From: JBLHLB01 sp047618505
GTDB taxonomy: Bacteria; Planctomycetota; UBA1135; GCA-002686595
DNA length: 40,334 nucleotides
Reading direction: 5' to 3'
NCBI GenBank assembly: GCA_047618505.1
Contig: JBLHLB010000009.1
Location: 1 to 40,334, forward strand
The notes under the pieces are model-generated. The model was given only the letters and a program-made list of their open reading frames with translations. It ran no database searches and was not told the origin of the DNA. Made by a program: the position numbers and the translations under genes. This document shows, piece after piece, positions 8,296-17,187 of the stretch; position 1 is the first letter of the stretch; every line of letters begins with the position of its first letter.

Positions 8296-10131
8296 TTACT
8301 CTCCCGGATAAACCCTCAAGAGTCGGTGTTTGAGGTCCATCGTAATCACGTGCTTCTTCAAGAAGCCGGAGCCCAGGTTGGCGCGCTGGAGGCGGTCCAT
8401 GAAGAGGACTTGTTTGGACTCGAGAATGAGTCCACCGATACGGACTACGCCGTCGAGAGTGGCGCTGTGAATGGGTGAGGAGGCGCTAACGGTCTGGGCA
8501 TTGCCGGATTGAACGGGGGCGCCGACGAGGCGGAGGCTCTCCATGAATGAGCCGGGGAGTGAGAGGGCCATGGGAGCTCCTGAGTCGATCATCGCCTCCA
8601 TGGTGGTCCCGGCGACCTCGATCTGGAAGGAGGGTAGCCCACCACCGCCGCTCGAGTTGGTGTCTAGTGGCAGGACAAACTCCGTGCCTTCGGGGAGATC
8701 GGCCAGGCTGCCTTCCTCCACACGTATCACACCCTCGGCGTAGTCCAAGGTCATCAGAAGATCGCTGAATACGGGCAGTCCGAGGATTGCCTTGGGTGTG
8801 CTGGCGGGGTTGGGGAAGACGGCGTGCAGATCCATTGCGACGGCGGGCACGCCTTCGAAGTAGACGTCGCCGAAGGAGACTTCGCTTAACAGGTATGTGT
8901 CCGCCATGAAGCCCCGGGGCGAGGACGGGTCGCCGATAGGGGTCTTGCCGGTCGGAATCAGACCGAGCTCGCGCGCGTAGTCGTCGTCGATGACAGTCAC
9001 GCTGGCGCCCGTGTCGAAGAGGAAGGGATCAGGCTCTCGACTCCCAACGGAGACCTGCAGCCAGGGGCGTCCGCTGGTTATGTCGATCGGGTACTCGAAG
9101 GGGCCGGCGAGGGTCGTGCTGTCGGGCGCGTGATTGCGTTCCGCAAGGCGTCGATCCACCGCCGCATCACGGATCCACGCCCGCCGTTCGGTTTGGTCAA
9201 TCGTAAGGACGCGACCCTTCAAGAACTTGGATCCGAGGATCGAGACGGCCATCAAGTCCGTGTACTCCAAGGTCGGTTCTTCGATGCGCAGGTTGCCGAG
9301 TGCGAATGTCTCGCTGACCTTTGCGGACATGATCTCAACCACGCCGGTGATCGTGCGACCGCGCCCGGCCACGCGAGGTTCCTCCAGCAGTGTCAGGGAC
9401 GGGATCATCTCTGCGGGGACACCTAGTCCGCCCATCTTCCCCGTGTCGATCATCATGTTCAAGCTCATGTCCCCGAGCGTCGCCGCAACACTGGGGATGC
9501 CGTCGGGGTCGCTGGTCAGGGGCAACATCAGCGCACCGCGCGGGGGGAAATAGGGGGCCTGGGAGAGCAGCAGTCTCTGTGTCTCATAGTCGAGCGTGAT
9601 CACAATCTCTGCGAAGAGGTGAATGCCGAGGATGCCGTCGATGGCTCTCGATCCTGGCATGGCGGCGTACTCGCGCGATGCGGCCTGGATGCCCTCGAAC
9701 TCTACATCGCCGATGCTCATATGCTCTAGCTCAGCGACGGGCATCGTCACTGTTGCGCGACCGCTTGGGTCGCCGCCCTGGATCTCACCGACGATCGGGA
9801 GCTGGATACGCTCGATCAAACTTGGACTCACACGTGCGCTGCCCTGGCCCCCGGTGTCGATCGCAAAGGTGAAGGGGCCTTGGCCGTTCACCCAAACCTC
9901 GACGGTTGGCATGGACCCGCGCCAAGCGAGCGGCAGCTCGACTGTCCGCTGGGGGGCACGCGTGGCACGGGGTCGAAGCTGTATTTCAAAAGCGGCATCT
10001 TCCTGGGGCCTAGCTGCAACACCGGGGACCGGGATTGGGAAACTGGCGAGCGAACAGAGGAAGACGGATGAGAGGATGGAAAGCATGGTTCTGGCTGTGA
10101 TTTTAGGGAGTTGAACCCCAGGACCGGGCAC
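8296..10131 (-). CDS. Secreted retropepsin-like protein with four D[TS]G repeats
   Basis: This 611-residue protein has four copies of the retroviral-type aspartyl protease signature: FAIDTGGQG (D92), MMIDTGKMG (D229), FLFDTGASV (D373) and AMIDSGAPM (D516). Each is followed by a hydrophobic-hydrophobic-Gly element typical of the fold: DGILGIHLF, SILGSKFLKG, AILGLPVFS and NLGSGFLKK. It therefore looks like two tandem pseudo-dimeric aspartyl protease units of about 250 residues, plausibly periplasmic or extracellular. I kept the GTG start at 10131: GAGG lies six bases upstream and it gives a basic n-region before the hydrophobic signal segment, whereas the ATG at 10086 gives a signal with no positive charge. 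It is divergent from an ArsR-like regulator, which may control it. Confidence 0.82.
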   Translation of the reverse strand: MPGPGVQLPKITARTMLSILSSVFLCSLASFPIPVPGVAARPQEDAAFEIQLRPRATRAPQRTVELPLAWRGSMPTVEVWVNGQGPFTFAIDTGGQGSARVSPSLIERIQLPIVGEIQGGDPSGRATVTMPVAELEHMSIGDVEFEGIQAASREYAAMPGSRAIDGILGIHLFAEIVITLDYETQRLLLSQAPYFPPRGALMLPLTSDPDGIPSVAATLGDMSLNMMIDTGKMGGLGVPAEMIPSLTLLEEPRVAGRGRTITGVVEIMSAKVSETFALGNLRIEEPTLEYTDLMAVSILGSKFLKGRVLTIDQTERRAWIRDAAVDRRLAERNHAPDSTTLAGPFEYPIDITSGRPWLQVSVGSREPDPFLFDTGASVTVIDDDYARELGLIPTGKTPIGDPSSPRGFMADTYLLSEVSFGDVYFEGVPAVAMDLHAVFPNPASTPKAILGLPVFSDLLMTLDYAEGVIRVEEGSLADLPEGTEFVLPLDTNSSGGGGLPSFQIEVAGTTMEAMIDSGAPMALSLPGSFMESLRLVGAPVQSGNAQTVSASSPIHSATLDGVVRIGGLILESKQVLFMDRLQRANLGSGFLKKHVITMDLKHRLLRVYPGE

Positions 10132-10162
10132 GGCACACCTCTACGGCAGCTTGCATTTTGAT

Positions 10163-10192
10163 TGCGCCTTACTTTTAGTTTATTCCGATAAT
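10163..10192 (+). promoter_or_regulatory. Possible promoter in the AT-rich divergent gap
   Basis: Between the retropepsin-like gene and the regulator the sequence becomes locally AT-rich (10151-10200), unlike its surroundings. GATAAT at 10187-10192 matches a -10 box in five of six positions. TTGCGC at 10163-10168 is a weak -35 with an 18-base spacer. An imperfect dyad, ATTC...GAAT (10182-10197), overlaps it and could be an operator. If used, the regulator mRNA would have a very short leader. Confidence 0.3.
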
Positions 10193-10205
10193 AGAATTTA
10201 GACCT

Positions 10206-10796
10206 ATGGCCAAGCGACGACCTAAAGTGCTTCTGATTCGGCAAGCGAATCAAGTGCGCGTACTCTCCTCACCCCTGCGGCAGTCGATTGTGGATGCCCT
10301 CAAGCGCCTGGGGAAGGGCTCTATCCGGGAAATAGCGGGCGAGCTGGGACGGGCGCCGGCGACGCTCTACTACCACGTGCGGCAGCTTGAGGAGGCTCGT
10401 CTCTTGACTGAGATCGAATTGCGCGAGACGGCGCGTCGTCCGGAGACGGTCTACACCCTCGTCTCGGAACAGATCGCCTTGGATCGAAGTCGACGGGACG
10501 AACCCTGGAAGAAGGCGGTCGATCGCCTGGTGCGGACGCAGATGCGCGAGATGGAACGGTTGCTAATACGCTCCCTACGGGCGGGTCAGGAAGGTACAGA
10601 TGACCCAGCTCCCCTTGCGCGGATGCGCATGCAGTCTTCGCGCATGGGGCGCAAGGATCGACGCGAGCTGCAGGAACGCCTGGCCGACCTCTCTCTGTTT
10701 ATCGAAGGAGCCGCGGAGCGCGCGAGTAAGGACGACCCCGTGCTATCTTTCCTAATGACGCATGCTCCATCATCGGACTTGGGGGCTAAGAGCTAG
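10206..10796 (+). CDS. ArsR-type winged helix-turn-helix transcriptional regulator
   Basis: This 196-residue cytoplasmic protein has an N-terminal winged-helix domain at about residues 15-85. The helix-turn-helix is GSIREIAGELGRAPATLYYH, followed by VRQLEEARLL and a wing with ETVYTL, matching ArsR/HTH_20-like regulators. The C-terminal half is charged and helical (multiple Arg/Glu), probably for dimerisation or effector sensing. No metal-binding cysteine pair of the classic ArsR type is present, so a metal signal is unlikely. It is transcribed divergently from the four-repeat retropepsin-like gene with a 74-base AT-rich gap, a layout typical of a local regulator acting on its neighbour and itself; that target is inference. 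Confidence 0.8.
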   Translation: MAKRRPKVLLIRQANQVRVLSSPLRQSIVDALKRLGKGSIREIAGELGRAPATLYYHVRQLEEARLLTEIELRETARRPETVYTLVSEQIALDRSRRDEPWKKAVDRLVRTQMREMERLLIRSLRAGQEGTDDPAPLARMRMQSSRMGRKDRRELQERLADLSLFIEGAAERASKDDPVLSFLMTHAPSSDLGAKS

Positions 10797-10820
10797 GCGC
10801 TGCTGCTCTCTAGAGGAGCC

Positions 10821-11036
10821 CTAGTAATGCGGAGGCCGGTCGTCTTCCAGCGTGCGCTGTTCCGCTTCCTGGTCGGCGGCGGCGACCAGGCGGGTCTTCA
10901 TGTCCTCGAAGCGCTTGTTGAGCAGTTCGAGGCTCTTGCCCTGGGCCAGGACGACTTCGTGGAGGGCATCGACGGTGTCCTCGAGGAACATGACCTTGGT
11001 CTCGAGGGCGATACGGGCGTCTTGCTCAGCACTCAT
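10821..11036 (-). CDS. slyX: SlyX-like small coiled-coil protein
   Basis: A 71-residue protein matching the SlyX family in size and pattern. It has a heptad-rich coiled coil (ALETKVMFLEDTVDALHEVV, then KSLELLNKRFEDMKTRL) and the characteristic C terminus DDRPPHY, close to the PPPHY ending of SlyX. The molecular function of SlyX is not established. It lies 85 bases downstream of the PepSY-like lipoprotein gene on the same strand and is probably the third gene of the topA transcript. A small palindrome sits in its leader, 12 bases before the ATG. Confidence 0.8.
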   Translation of the reverse strand: MSAEQDARIALETKVMFLEDTVDALHEVVLAQGKSLELLNKRFEDMKTRLVAAADQEAEQRTLEDDRPPHY

Positions 11037-11047
11037 TGCTTATTGGT

Positions 11048-11067
11048 TCAACGCCTGACGGCGTTAA
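11048..11067. repeat. Short palindromic repeat, copy 1 (slyX leader)
   Basis: TCAACGCCTGACGGCGTTAA forms a hairpin with a 6-bp stem (AACGCC/GGCGTT) and a TGAC loop. Two relatives occur near 29053 and 29124. On the plus strand it is followed by GACTTTGTTTTT and could act as a weak terminator; on the minus strand it lies just before the slyX start and might affect its translation. A second hairpin, TGCGCG/CGCGCA, lies at 11090-11107 in the same 85-base gap. Confidence 0.55.
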
Positions 11068-11121
11068 GACTTTGTTTTTGGCGATGTTGTGCGCGGCTCT
11101 GCGCGCAGCTCTGCGTTCGGT

Positions 11122-11796
11122 CTAGCGTACGGGGATTTCGATCTCGGCGCGTATTTCGCGCACGACTCGGATCAGGTTGCCGTCGCTAGTTGCAACCACC
11201 TTGAAGCGTTCGCCAGCGCGTTCTTTCTTCACGTGGTATTCGGTGTGGCGTCCGCGGTGGATGATCTCGACGCTGGTGAAGGTTCCACCTGGGACAACTT
11301 GATCGACCGTGGCGAGGACGGAGAAGGGGACTTCTTCGCGTCGAAGCTCGCGTTCGATTTCGAGGATGCGCCCATCCTCCGAGAAGACCAACTCGACCTT
11401 GCGTCCCTCCTGCAGCAATTGAACTTCCCAGGCCTTGCCGTCCAGGAGGATCTCACGCTCTGCACCTGTGATGGTTGCGCCACGTTCTGTGGCCAGGGCG
11501 GCTTCACGGATGGCAGTGGGGAGGTCAGAGATCGGAATCTCGACTTCCATCTCGCGGATGCGACCATCGCGCTCGGCTTCGATCTCTAGAACTCCGGCGG
11601 GTGCGGACTGATCCGCAAGTAGGAGCAGACCAGCCGGTAGGACGCCCAGGGGCGCGCCCGGTGTGGAGCAGGCAGAGACGGCTAAGCCAAGGACTAGACC
11701 ACCAAGGGTACGCAGGCGGGTGCCGCGCGTCCGGACCGGCCCCGCCGGCAATTGCCGCAGGCGGCGGTTTGTGCTGGCGATGACGTTGGTCTTCAT
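11122..11796 (-). CDS. PepSY-like domain lipoprotein
   Basis: This 224-residue protein has a long basic n-region, a hydrophobic segment and a lipobox ending in LAVSAC (cysteine 43), so it is predicted to be lipid-anchored. The rest contains at least one and probably two PepSY-like repeats. One covers about residues 90-150 (helix PTAIREAAL, then GAEREILLDGKAWEVQLL and a strand with VELVFSEDGRILEIE). The other covers 155-224 and ends with KVVATSDGNLIRVVRE. PepSY domains often bind and inhibit peptidases; here that is only suggestive, though several secreted peptidases lie nearby. The gene starts 10 bases after topA ends, so it is almost certainly co-transcribed with it. Confidence 0.7.
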   Translation of the reverse strand: MKTNVIASTNRRLRQLPAGPVRTRGTRLRTLGGLVLGLAVSACSTPGAPLGVLPAGLLLLADQSAPAGVLEIEAERDGRIREMEVEIPISDLPTAIREAALATERGATITGAEREILLDGKAWEVQLLQEGRKVELVFSEDGRILEIERELRREEVPFSVLATVDQVVPGGTFTSVEIIHRGRHTEYHVKKERAGERFKVVATSDGNLIRVVREIRAEIEIPVR

Positions 11797-11806
11797 CAGA
11801 GGGTTC

Positions 11807-14569
11807 CTACTCGCTCGTCGCGGACTTGGTGGCCTTCTTCTTTGCGGCGGTCTTCTTGGTCGCCGTTTTCTTAGCAGCGACCTTCTTCGTTGAAGCCTTC
11901 TTGGCCGCTTTCTTGGCGGTCTTCTTCTTCTTCGAGGCCTTCTTCTTGGTGGCCTTCTTCTTCACGGCCTTTTTCTTCTTCTTCTTCTTTGAGCCCTTGC
12001 GTTCCCGCTGCTGTTCGATCATCTCGATCACCTGGGTGATCGTGAGTTCCTCGGGGTTGGGGAAGTCGCGGGGGAGCGAAGCGTTGACCTCGCCGTCGGT
12101 GATGTAGGGGCCGTAGCGACCGGGCAGGAGCTTCACATCCACGCCGCCCAGCTCTTCGATGTTCTCGTAGACCTTGATGGCCTTGGCAGGGGCGCGTTGT
12201 CCGCGACCACGCTTCTCCTCTGCCAGGAGCGCCAAGCAGCGCTCGAGGCTGACCTCGAGCAGGTTGTCTTCCGCTGCCAAACTGCGCGTGTCCGCTCCGC
12301 GCTTGATGTAGGGACCGTAGCGACCGTTGAAGGCGTTGATGTCAATGCCCTCGGCGTCCTGGCCAACAACACGCGGCAGGGACAGAAGCTTGAGGGCCAC
12401 TTCAAAGGTCAATTCCTCTGGCTCCATCCCCTTCAAGAGGGAAGCCATCTTGGGCTTATTTTTCTTGTCCTCGGGATCGGCGTCGCCAAGTTGGACGTAG
12501 GGACCGAAGCGACCGGTCTTGAGGTAGACGGGCAGGTTGCTCTCGGGGTGCTTGCCCATGGGCTCGTCGGCGCGCGCGCGGGCTTCGATCAGCTTGCTGA
12601 TGAACTCGACGCTCAGTTCGTCCGGGCAGGTTCCGTCGGGGATCGGAGCCGTTTCCTCCTCGCGCTGCACAAAGGGTCCGTAGCGCCCAACGCGTACCTG
12701 CACCGTGCGACCCTGCTCGTCCACGCCGATCGGAATCGTGCAAACGGTGCGCGGGTCAATCGCTTCCACCTTCTCGTCCAAGAGCGGGCGCAGGCCGATG
12801 TTTCCGTTTCCGTTGCCGTGGTAGAAGGAATTCAGGTAGTCGAGGGTGGCACCTTCACCGCGCGAGATGGCGTCGAGGGTGTCCTCCATCTTGGCCGTGA
12901 AGCTCGAGTCAATCAGGTCCGTGAGGTGAACCTCCATCAGGGCCACAACCGCGAAGGCCGTAAAGGTCGGCACCATGGCGGTGCCTTTCTTGAAGGAGTA
13001 CTCGCGTCGCAGGATCGTGTCGATGATCGAGGCGTAGGTACTCGGTCGACCGATGCCGGATTCCTCAAGTGCCTTGACCAGGGTCGCCTCCGTCAGGCGC
13101 GCCGGGGGAGTTGTCCTGTGCTCCTCGGCCTTGAGGTCAGTGCCCTCGACGCTCTCGCCTTCCTCGACTGCAGGCAGGATTGTCTCGCGATCGGAGAGGG
13201 CCGCTTCGGGATCGTCCGCACCCTCCACGTAGGCGCGCAGGAAGCCGGGGAAATCGATGACATTGCCCGTGGCCTGGAACACCGCTTCGAGGTCGCCGCC
13301 TTCGTTGACAACCTTGAGGGTCATGCGACGACCGCGGGCGTCCTTCATCTGGCAAGCCATGGTGCGCTTCCAGATCAGCTCGTAGATCTTGGCTTCGTCC
13401 GGGCCCAGGCGCGACTTGATCTCTTCGACAGGTGCGATCTCATCGCCGGCAGGTCGAATCGCCTCGTGGGCTTCCTGGGCGTTCTTGACCTTCGAGAAGT
13501 ACGTGCGCGGCTCGTTAGGCAGGTACTCGGCACCGTAGGTGTCCTTGATCGCGGAGCGAGTCAGGTCGATAGCCGTGCCAGAGAGAATCACCGAGTCGGT
13601 ACGCATGTAGGTAATGCAACCGTTCTCATAGAGGCGTTGTGCGGCCCGCATCGTGCGCCGTGCGTCGAAGCGCAACTTGCGGTTGCCCTCTTGCTGCAGG
13701 GTCGATGTCGTGAAGGGCGGCGCCGGCGTACGTGTGAAGGGCTTCTCTTCGGCAGAAAGGATCTTGAACTTCTTGGAGCTCAACATCTCCTGCAATTTGG
13801 CCGCCGCCTCCGCATCGACCAGGTGGACGTTGTCCTTGCGCAGCTTGCCCGTGTCCGGATCGAAGTCCTTGCCACCGGCGACGCGTCGACCGTCGATGGT
13901 AGAGAGGCGCGCCTGAAAGTCGCCCTTTTCGCCCGCTCCGAAGTTGGCCGTCAGGTCCCAGTACTCCGCCATGCGGAAACGCATGCGTGCACGTTCACGA
14001 TCCACCAGGAACTTGATCGAAACGCTTTGTACTCGACCGGCGGAGAGGCGCGGTCCAATCTTGCGCCACAGGACGGGGGAGACCTCGTAGCCGTAGAGGC
14101 GGTCGATGATGCGACGCGCTTCCTGGGCCTGAACTAGGTCTGAATCGATCTCGCGCGTTTCGCCCAGAGCCTCGAGGATGGCTGGCTTGGTGATCTCGTG
14201 GAACACCATGCGCTTGTAGGGCACCTTCGGTTTCAGGACCTCGACGAGGTGCCAGGAAATGGCCTCTCCTTCACGGTCCTCATCAGTCGCGAGGAGGAGT
14301 TCGTCGACGTCCTTGATGAGCGCTCGCAGCTCGGTGATCTTCTTCTTCTTGCCCGCCGAGATGACGTAGAGGGGCTTGAAGTCGTCCTCGACGTTGACCC
14401 CAAGGCGTGACCAAGCCTCGGACTTCATGGCCTTGGGAATCTCCTGCGCATTCGCCGGCAGGTCCCTGACGTGGCCGACGGAGGATTCGACTATGTAGTC
14501 CTTGCCGAGGAACTTTTTGAGAGTCTTGGCCTTCGTCGGGGACTCGACGATTACGAGGTACTTGGGCAT
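11807..14569 (-). CDS. topA: DNA topoisomerase I (type IA) with lysine-rich tail
   Basis: This 920-residue enzyme relaxes negative supercoils by transient single-strand cleavage. The N-terminal Toprim domain begins PKYLVIVESPTKAKTLKKFL, with metal ligands in LLATDEDREGEAISWH. The active-site tyrosine is Y321 in GCITYMRTDS, near the E. coli position. The C terminus lacks cysteine zinc ribbons and instead has Toprim-C repeats (PFVQ, GRFGPYVQLGD, GRYGPYIKRG and GRYGPYITDG, about residues 650-860). It ends in a tail of about 60 residues made largely of Lys, Ala and Thr. Such basic tails are known in some actinobacterial and planctomycete TopA proteins and aid DNA binding. The gene heads a transcript with the PepSY lipoprotein and slyX. 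Confidence 0.96.
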   Translation of the reverse strand: MPKYLVIVESPTKAKTLKKFLGKDYIVESSVGHVRDLPANAQEIPKAMKSEAWSRLGVNVEDDFKPLYVISAGKKKKITELRALIKDVDELLLATDEDREGEAISWHLVEVLKPKVPYKRMVFHEITKPAILEALGETREIDSDLVQAQEARRIIDRLYGYEVSPVLWRKIGPRLSAGRVQSVSIKFLVDRERARMRFRMAEYWDLTANFGAGEKGDFQARLSTIDGRRVAGGKDFDPDTGKLRKDNVHLVDAEAAAKLQEMLSSKKFKILSAEEKPFTRTPAPPFTTSTLQQEGNRKLRFDARRTMRAAQRLYENGCITYMRTDSVILSGTAIDLTRSAIKDTYGAEYLPNEPRTYFSKVKNAQEAHEAIRPAGDEIAPVEEIKSRLGPDEAKIYELIWKRTMACQMKDARGRRMTLKVVNEGGDLEAVFQATGNVIDFPGFLRAYVEGADDPEAALSDRETILPAVEEGESVEGTDLKAEEHRTTPPARLTEATLVKALEESGIGRPSTYASIIDTILRREYSFKKGTAMVPTFTAFAVVALMEVHLTDLIDSSFTAKMEDTLDAISRGEGATLDYLNSFYHGNGNGNIGLRPLLDEKVEAIDPRTVCTIPIGVDEQGRTVQVRVGRYGPFVQREEETAPIPDGTCPDELSVEFISKLIEARARADEPMGKHPESNLPVYLKTGRFGPYVQLGDADPEDKKNKPKMASLLKGMEPEELTFEVALKLLSLPRVVGQDAEGIDINAFNGRYGPYIKRGADTRSLAAEDNLLEVSLERCLALLAEEKRGRGQRAPAKAIKVYENIEELGGVDVKLLPGRYGPYITDGEVNASLPRDFPNPEELTITQVIEMIEQQRERKGSKKKKKKKAVKKKATKKKASKKKKTAKKAAKKASTKKVAAKKTATKKTAAKKKATKSATSE

Positions 14570-14665
14570 GATCTAGGGCTGGTGCGTGGGCTCCGAGAAT
14601 CAAGCGCTTGGGCTAAGTCCTTGGAAAATAAGCACTTACGAGCGCCGCGCTGGAGCCTGCTTGGA

Positions 14666-14695
14666 AGCATAGGGCACCGCTCCCGGGCGGGTCAA
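14666..14695 (-). promoter_or_regulatory. Candidate sigma-70-type promoter for topA
   Basis: On the minus strand TTGACC (14690-14695) and TATGCT (14666-14671) are separated by 18 bases, a reasonable -35/-10 pair. It would place the topA start site near 14660 with a leader of about 90 bases. It sits in the 203-base gap between the divergent topA and discoidin-protein genes. Prediction by eye only. Confidence 0.42.
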
Positions 14696-14772
14696 GCATG
14701 GATATCGTCGGGAGGCCTCCGGCAGGCATCCAGAAAGAGGGGTCCAGGGAAATAGGGAGAAGAAGCTAACCT

Positions 14773-17187
14773 GTGGATATGGAAGCTGTCCGTCCCCCTG
14801 CGCGCTTGGTCTGTGTCTCGATTCTCCTCTTCTTAATTGCCGGCTCCTCTCTGAGTGCCAATCCGCAAAGAAGCAGTCGCAGGAACCCCCAGCAACCCCA
14901 GGGCCGCTATCTAAGGCTAGAGCTTGATGGCCCGGGCAGGGTTCTCTCCCTAGCTGAGGTCGAGATCGTCAGCGGCGGAGTGAATATCGCCAAGGGCAAG
15001 TCAGTGTCCCAAAGCAGCGCCAGCAACGGGGGAGTGGCGAAGTTGGCCGTAGACGGGGACCGAAATGGAAACTTTACCGAGGGCTCGGTGACCCACACCG
15101 CGCCCGGCGATTCTCCCTGGTGGGAAGTCGACCTAGGGGGCATGCACCCAATCGATCAGGTGATCCTCTGGAACCGAAGCGAGTGCTGTGGGGAACGTCT
15201 GAACGGTGTCCTGCTGCGGTTGCTGGACGAGGATCGAAAGGAGGTTTGGGGCACCATAGGTTCAGAATCCGCGCCCCTGCGCCAGGACTTCAGGCTAGGG
15301 GACGCGGAATTGATCAATCTCGCACCGGCGGGGCCATCGTCCAAGGCTCGTGAGCGACGTCGGGCTGCGATCGACCGCGCCATCGATGACGGGGTCCGGT
15401 ACCTAATTGACGTCCAGCAATCGGATGGTTCCTGGGGCCACGGAACGAAAGAGTGGGGACCTGGCGCCAGTGGATTGGCTCTCTACACGCTTCTGAAGCA
15501 AGGCGTTCCCCGCGATCATGAAGCGATTCGTCGCGGTTTTGTGCACCTGCGCGGGACGCACCCGCGCAAGACGTACTCGGTGGCCACTTCGCTGTTGGCG
15601 CTCTGCGCCCTTGGGGATGAGCAGGACAACGAGCGCATCGAAGAATTGCTCGAACTCCTGATCGAATGGCAGGAAGCCCCCGGTGGCGATGGGGCGATGC
15701 TGCGCTTTTGGGGCTATCCCTCGGGCGTGGGCGATCTCTCGAACACCCAGTTCGCGGCCTTGGCCCTGCGCGCTGCCCTACACCATGGGGTCAAGATACC
15801 GAAGAACGTCTGGGTCGGTCTGATCGCGGCGACGATGGAGCACAAGGGCGAGTCCCGCGAAGGTGATCCTGCCTTCGGAGATGATAAGCGCTATCCGCCG
15901 ATGATCGCGGGCTTTCGCTATCGCACGAACGGCGGCGTTGAAGCAGAGAAGGGGTCGATGGTTACAGCGGGCCTCTCCATCCTTTCCATTGCCTACAGCG
16001 CGTTGGACGGCAAAATCCCCGGCAAGTACCGAAGGGGCGTCATCAAGGCAAAGGAGGAGGGCTTGAATTGGCTGGCCGAGAAGTTCTCCAGCACAGGGAA
16101 CCCCGGTGCAGGGAACTCCTGGTTCAACTACTATCTGTATGGCATCGAACGCGTGGGGGGGTTGTACGAAACGGACATGTTCGGCACCCACGACTGGTAT
16201 TGGAAGGGGGCAGCGGAATTGTTGAAGCGGCAGAAAGCCGAGGGTCATTGGGACAACATTCCCGACACCGCCTTCGCGCTTTTGTTCCTCTCGCGCGCCA
16301 CCTCGCCGACTTCAGGGCTCGCGGTTGCAAATTCCAAGGACCTCTGGGTTTCCGAAGGCGAAGGCCACGCGCTCGATTGGCGTATCATCGGCGACGGCGA
16401 CACGGTGACGATGTTCGTGACGGGCTTCTCGGATGAGATCCTTGAGAAGCACGCCTTCGACGTTGAAGGCGCGCCGGGAATTCGCGTCCAGGAGGTGCGC
16501 TACCTTCTCGACGGCGAAGTTGTGTTGACCATGCCTGGCAGCTCGACCGAGGCCTGGACCGACCAGCGTTTTACTGCTCGCCACAAGTTCTTGCGACCGA
16601 GCAAGGCCGTGGTGACCTGCGAGGTGAGCATCATGGATCCCTACGCCATCGAAGGGGATGACTTGACGATCACCGTCGCAGGTGGGACCCTCGAGATTAA
16701 GGCGCGGCGCGGCCAGGCGCCTTGGATGTATGACGCGGCGCGGGCAACGAACGAGAACCTCCTGCGGCGCTCGCGCCCGCGACTGACGTCGAGCAGCGAT
16801 CTAGACGAGAATAGCAGCGCCAAGGTCGCCATGGACCAGTTGGTTGAGACCCGTTGGATTTGTGATCCCAATGACGCCGTCCCGGAGTTGACCGTTGAGC
16901 TGGAGCGCAAGGTGCGAGGCAATCTGTTGCTGCTCTATGGCCTCGAGCGCCACGACCGTGAGGCCGGTCAATTCGACCGCGTGGAGACCTATGAGATCTA
17001 TTTCGACAACGATAAGGAGCCGCACATCGTGACGCGGCCCGATGACCCCCTGGAGCCGGCTCGACTGCTCTTAGAGCGCCCCATACCCATCCGTCGGATT
17101 CGGATTCGGATCGCCGAACGGCGGACCGGCAGCCCCCGCAAGGGCCAGGCGGGATTCGCGGAAATCGCCTTCCTGGTCGCCGAATAG
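14773..17187 (+). CDS. Secreted discoidin / alpha-alpha toroid (prenyltransferase-like) protein
   Basis: This 804-residue protein begins with a signal peptide (hydrophobic VCVSILLFLIAGSSLSA). The start may be the GTG at 14773 or the ATG two codons later; no strong ribosome site decides it. Residues about 40-185 form an F5/8-type C (discoidin) domain (RYLRLELDG, SQSSASNGGVAKLAVDGD, PWWEVDLGG, ECCGERLNGV). Residues about 195-520 form an alpha-alpha toroid of the prenyltransferase/squalene-oxidase repeat type (AIDDGVRYLIDVQQSDGSWG, ATSLLALCALG, AFALLFLSRA). A beta-rich linker follows (about 540-640), and residues 680-804 look like a second discoidin-type domain (SSAKVAMDQLVETRW). No cyclase DXDD motif is evident, so it is probably a surface binding protein. 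Confidence 0.78.
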   Translation: MDMEAVRPPARLVCVSILLFLIAGSSLSANPQRSSRRNPQQPQGRYLRLELDGPGRVLSLAEVEIVSGGVNIAKGKSVSQSSASNGGVAKLAVDGDRNGNFTEGSVTHTAPGDSPWWEVDLGGMHPIDQVILWNRSECCGERLNGVLLRLLDEDRKEVWGTIGSESAPLRQDFRLGDAELINLAPAGPSSKARERRRAAIDRAIDDGVRYLIDVQQSDGSWGHGTKEWGPGASGLALYTLLKQGVPRDHEAIRRGFVHLRGTHPRKTYSVATSLLALCALGDEQDNERIEELLELLIEWQEAPGGDGAMLRFWGYPSGVGDLSNTQFAALALRAALHHGVKIPKNVWVGLIAATMEHKGESREGDPAFGDDKRYPPMIAGFRYRTNGGVEAEKGSMVTAGLSILSIAYSALDGKIPGKYRRGVIKAKEEGLNWLAEKFSSTGNPGAGNSWFNYYLYGIERVGGLYETDMFGTHDWYWKGAAELLKRQKAEGHWDNIPDTAFALLFLSRATSPTSGLAVANSKDLWVSEGEGHALDWRIIGDGDTVTMFVTGFSDEILEKHAFDVEGAPGIRVQEVRYLLDGEVVLTMPGSSTEAWTDQRFTARHKFLRPSKAVVTCEVSIMDPYAIEGDDLTITVAGGTLEIKARRGQAPWMYDAARATNENLLRRSRPRLTSSSDLDENSSAKVAMDQLVETRWICDPNDAVPELTVELERKVRGNLLLLYGLERHDREAGQFDRVETYEIYFDNDKEPHIVTRPDDPLEPARLLLERPIPIRRIRIRIAERRTGSPRKGQAGFAEIAFLVAE

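Noticed and set aside
12197..14137. A 646-residue open frame on the plus strand opposite topA
   Set aside because: It is a shadow of a strongly conserved gene in high-GC DNA; its translation shows no known domain and topA covers the whole stretch.
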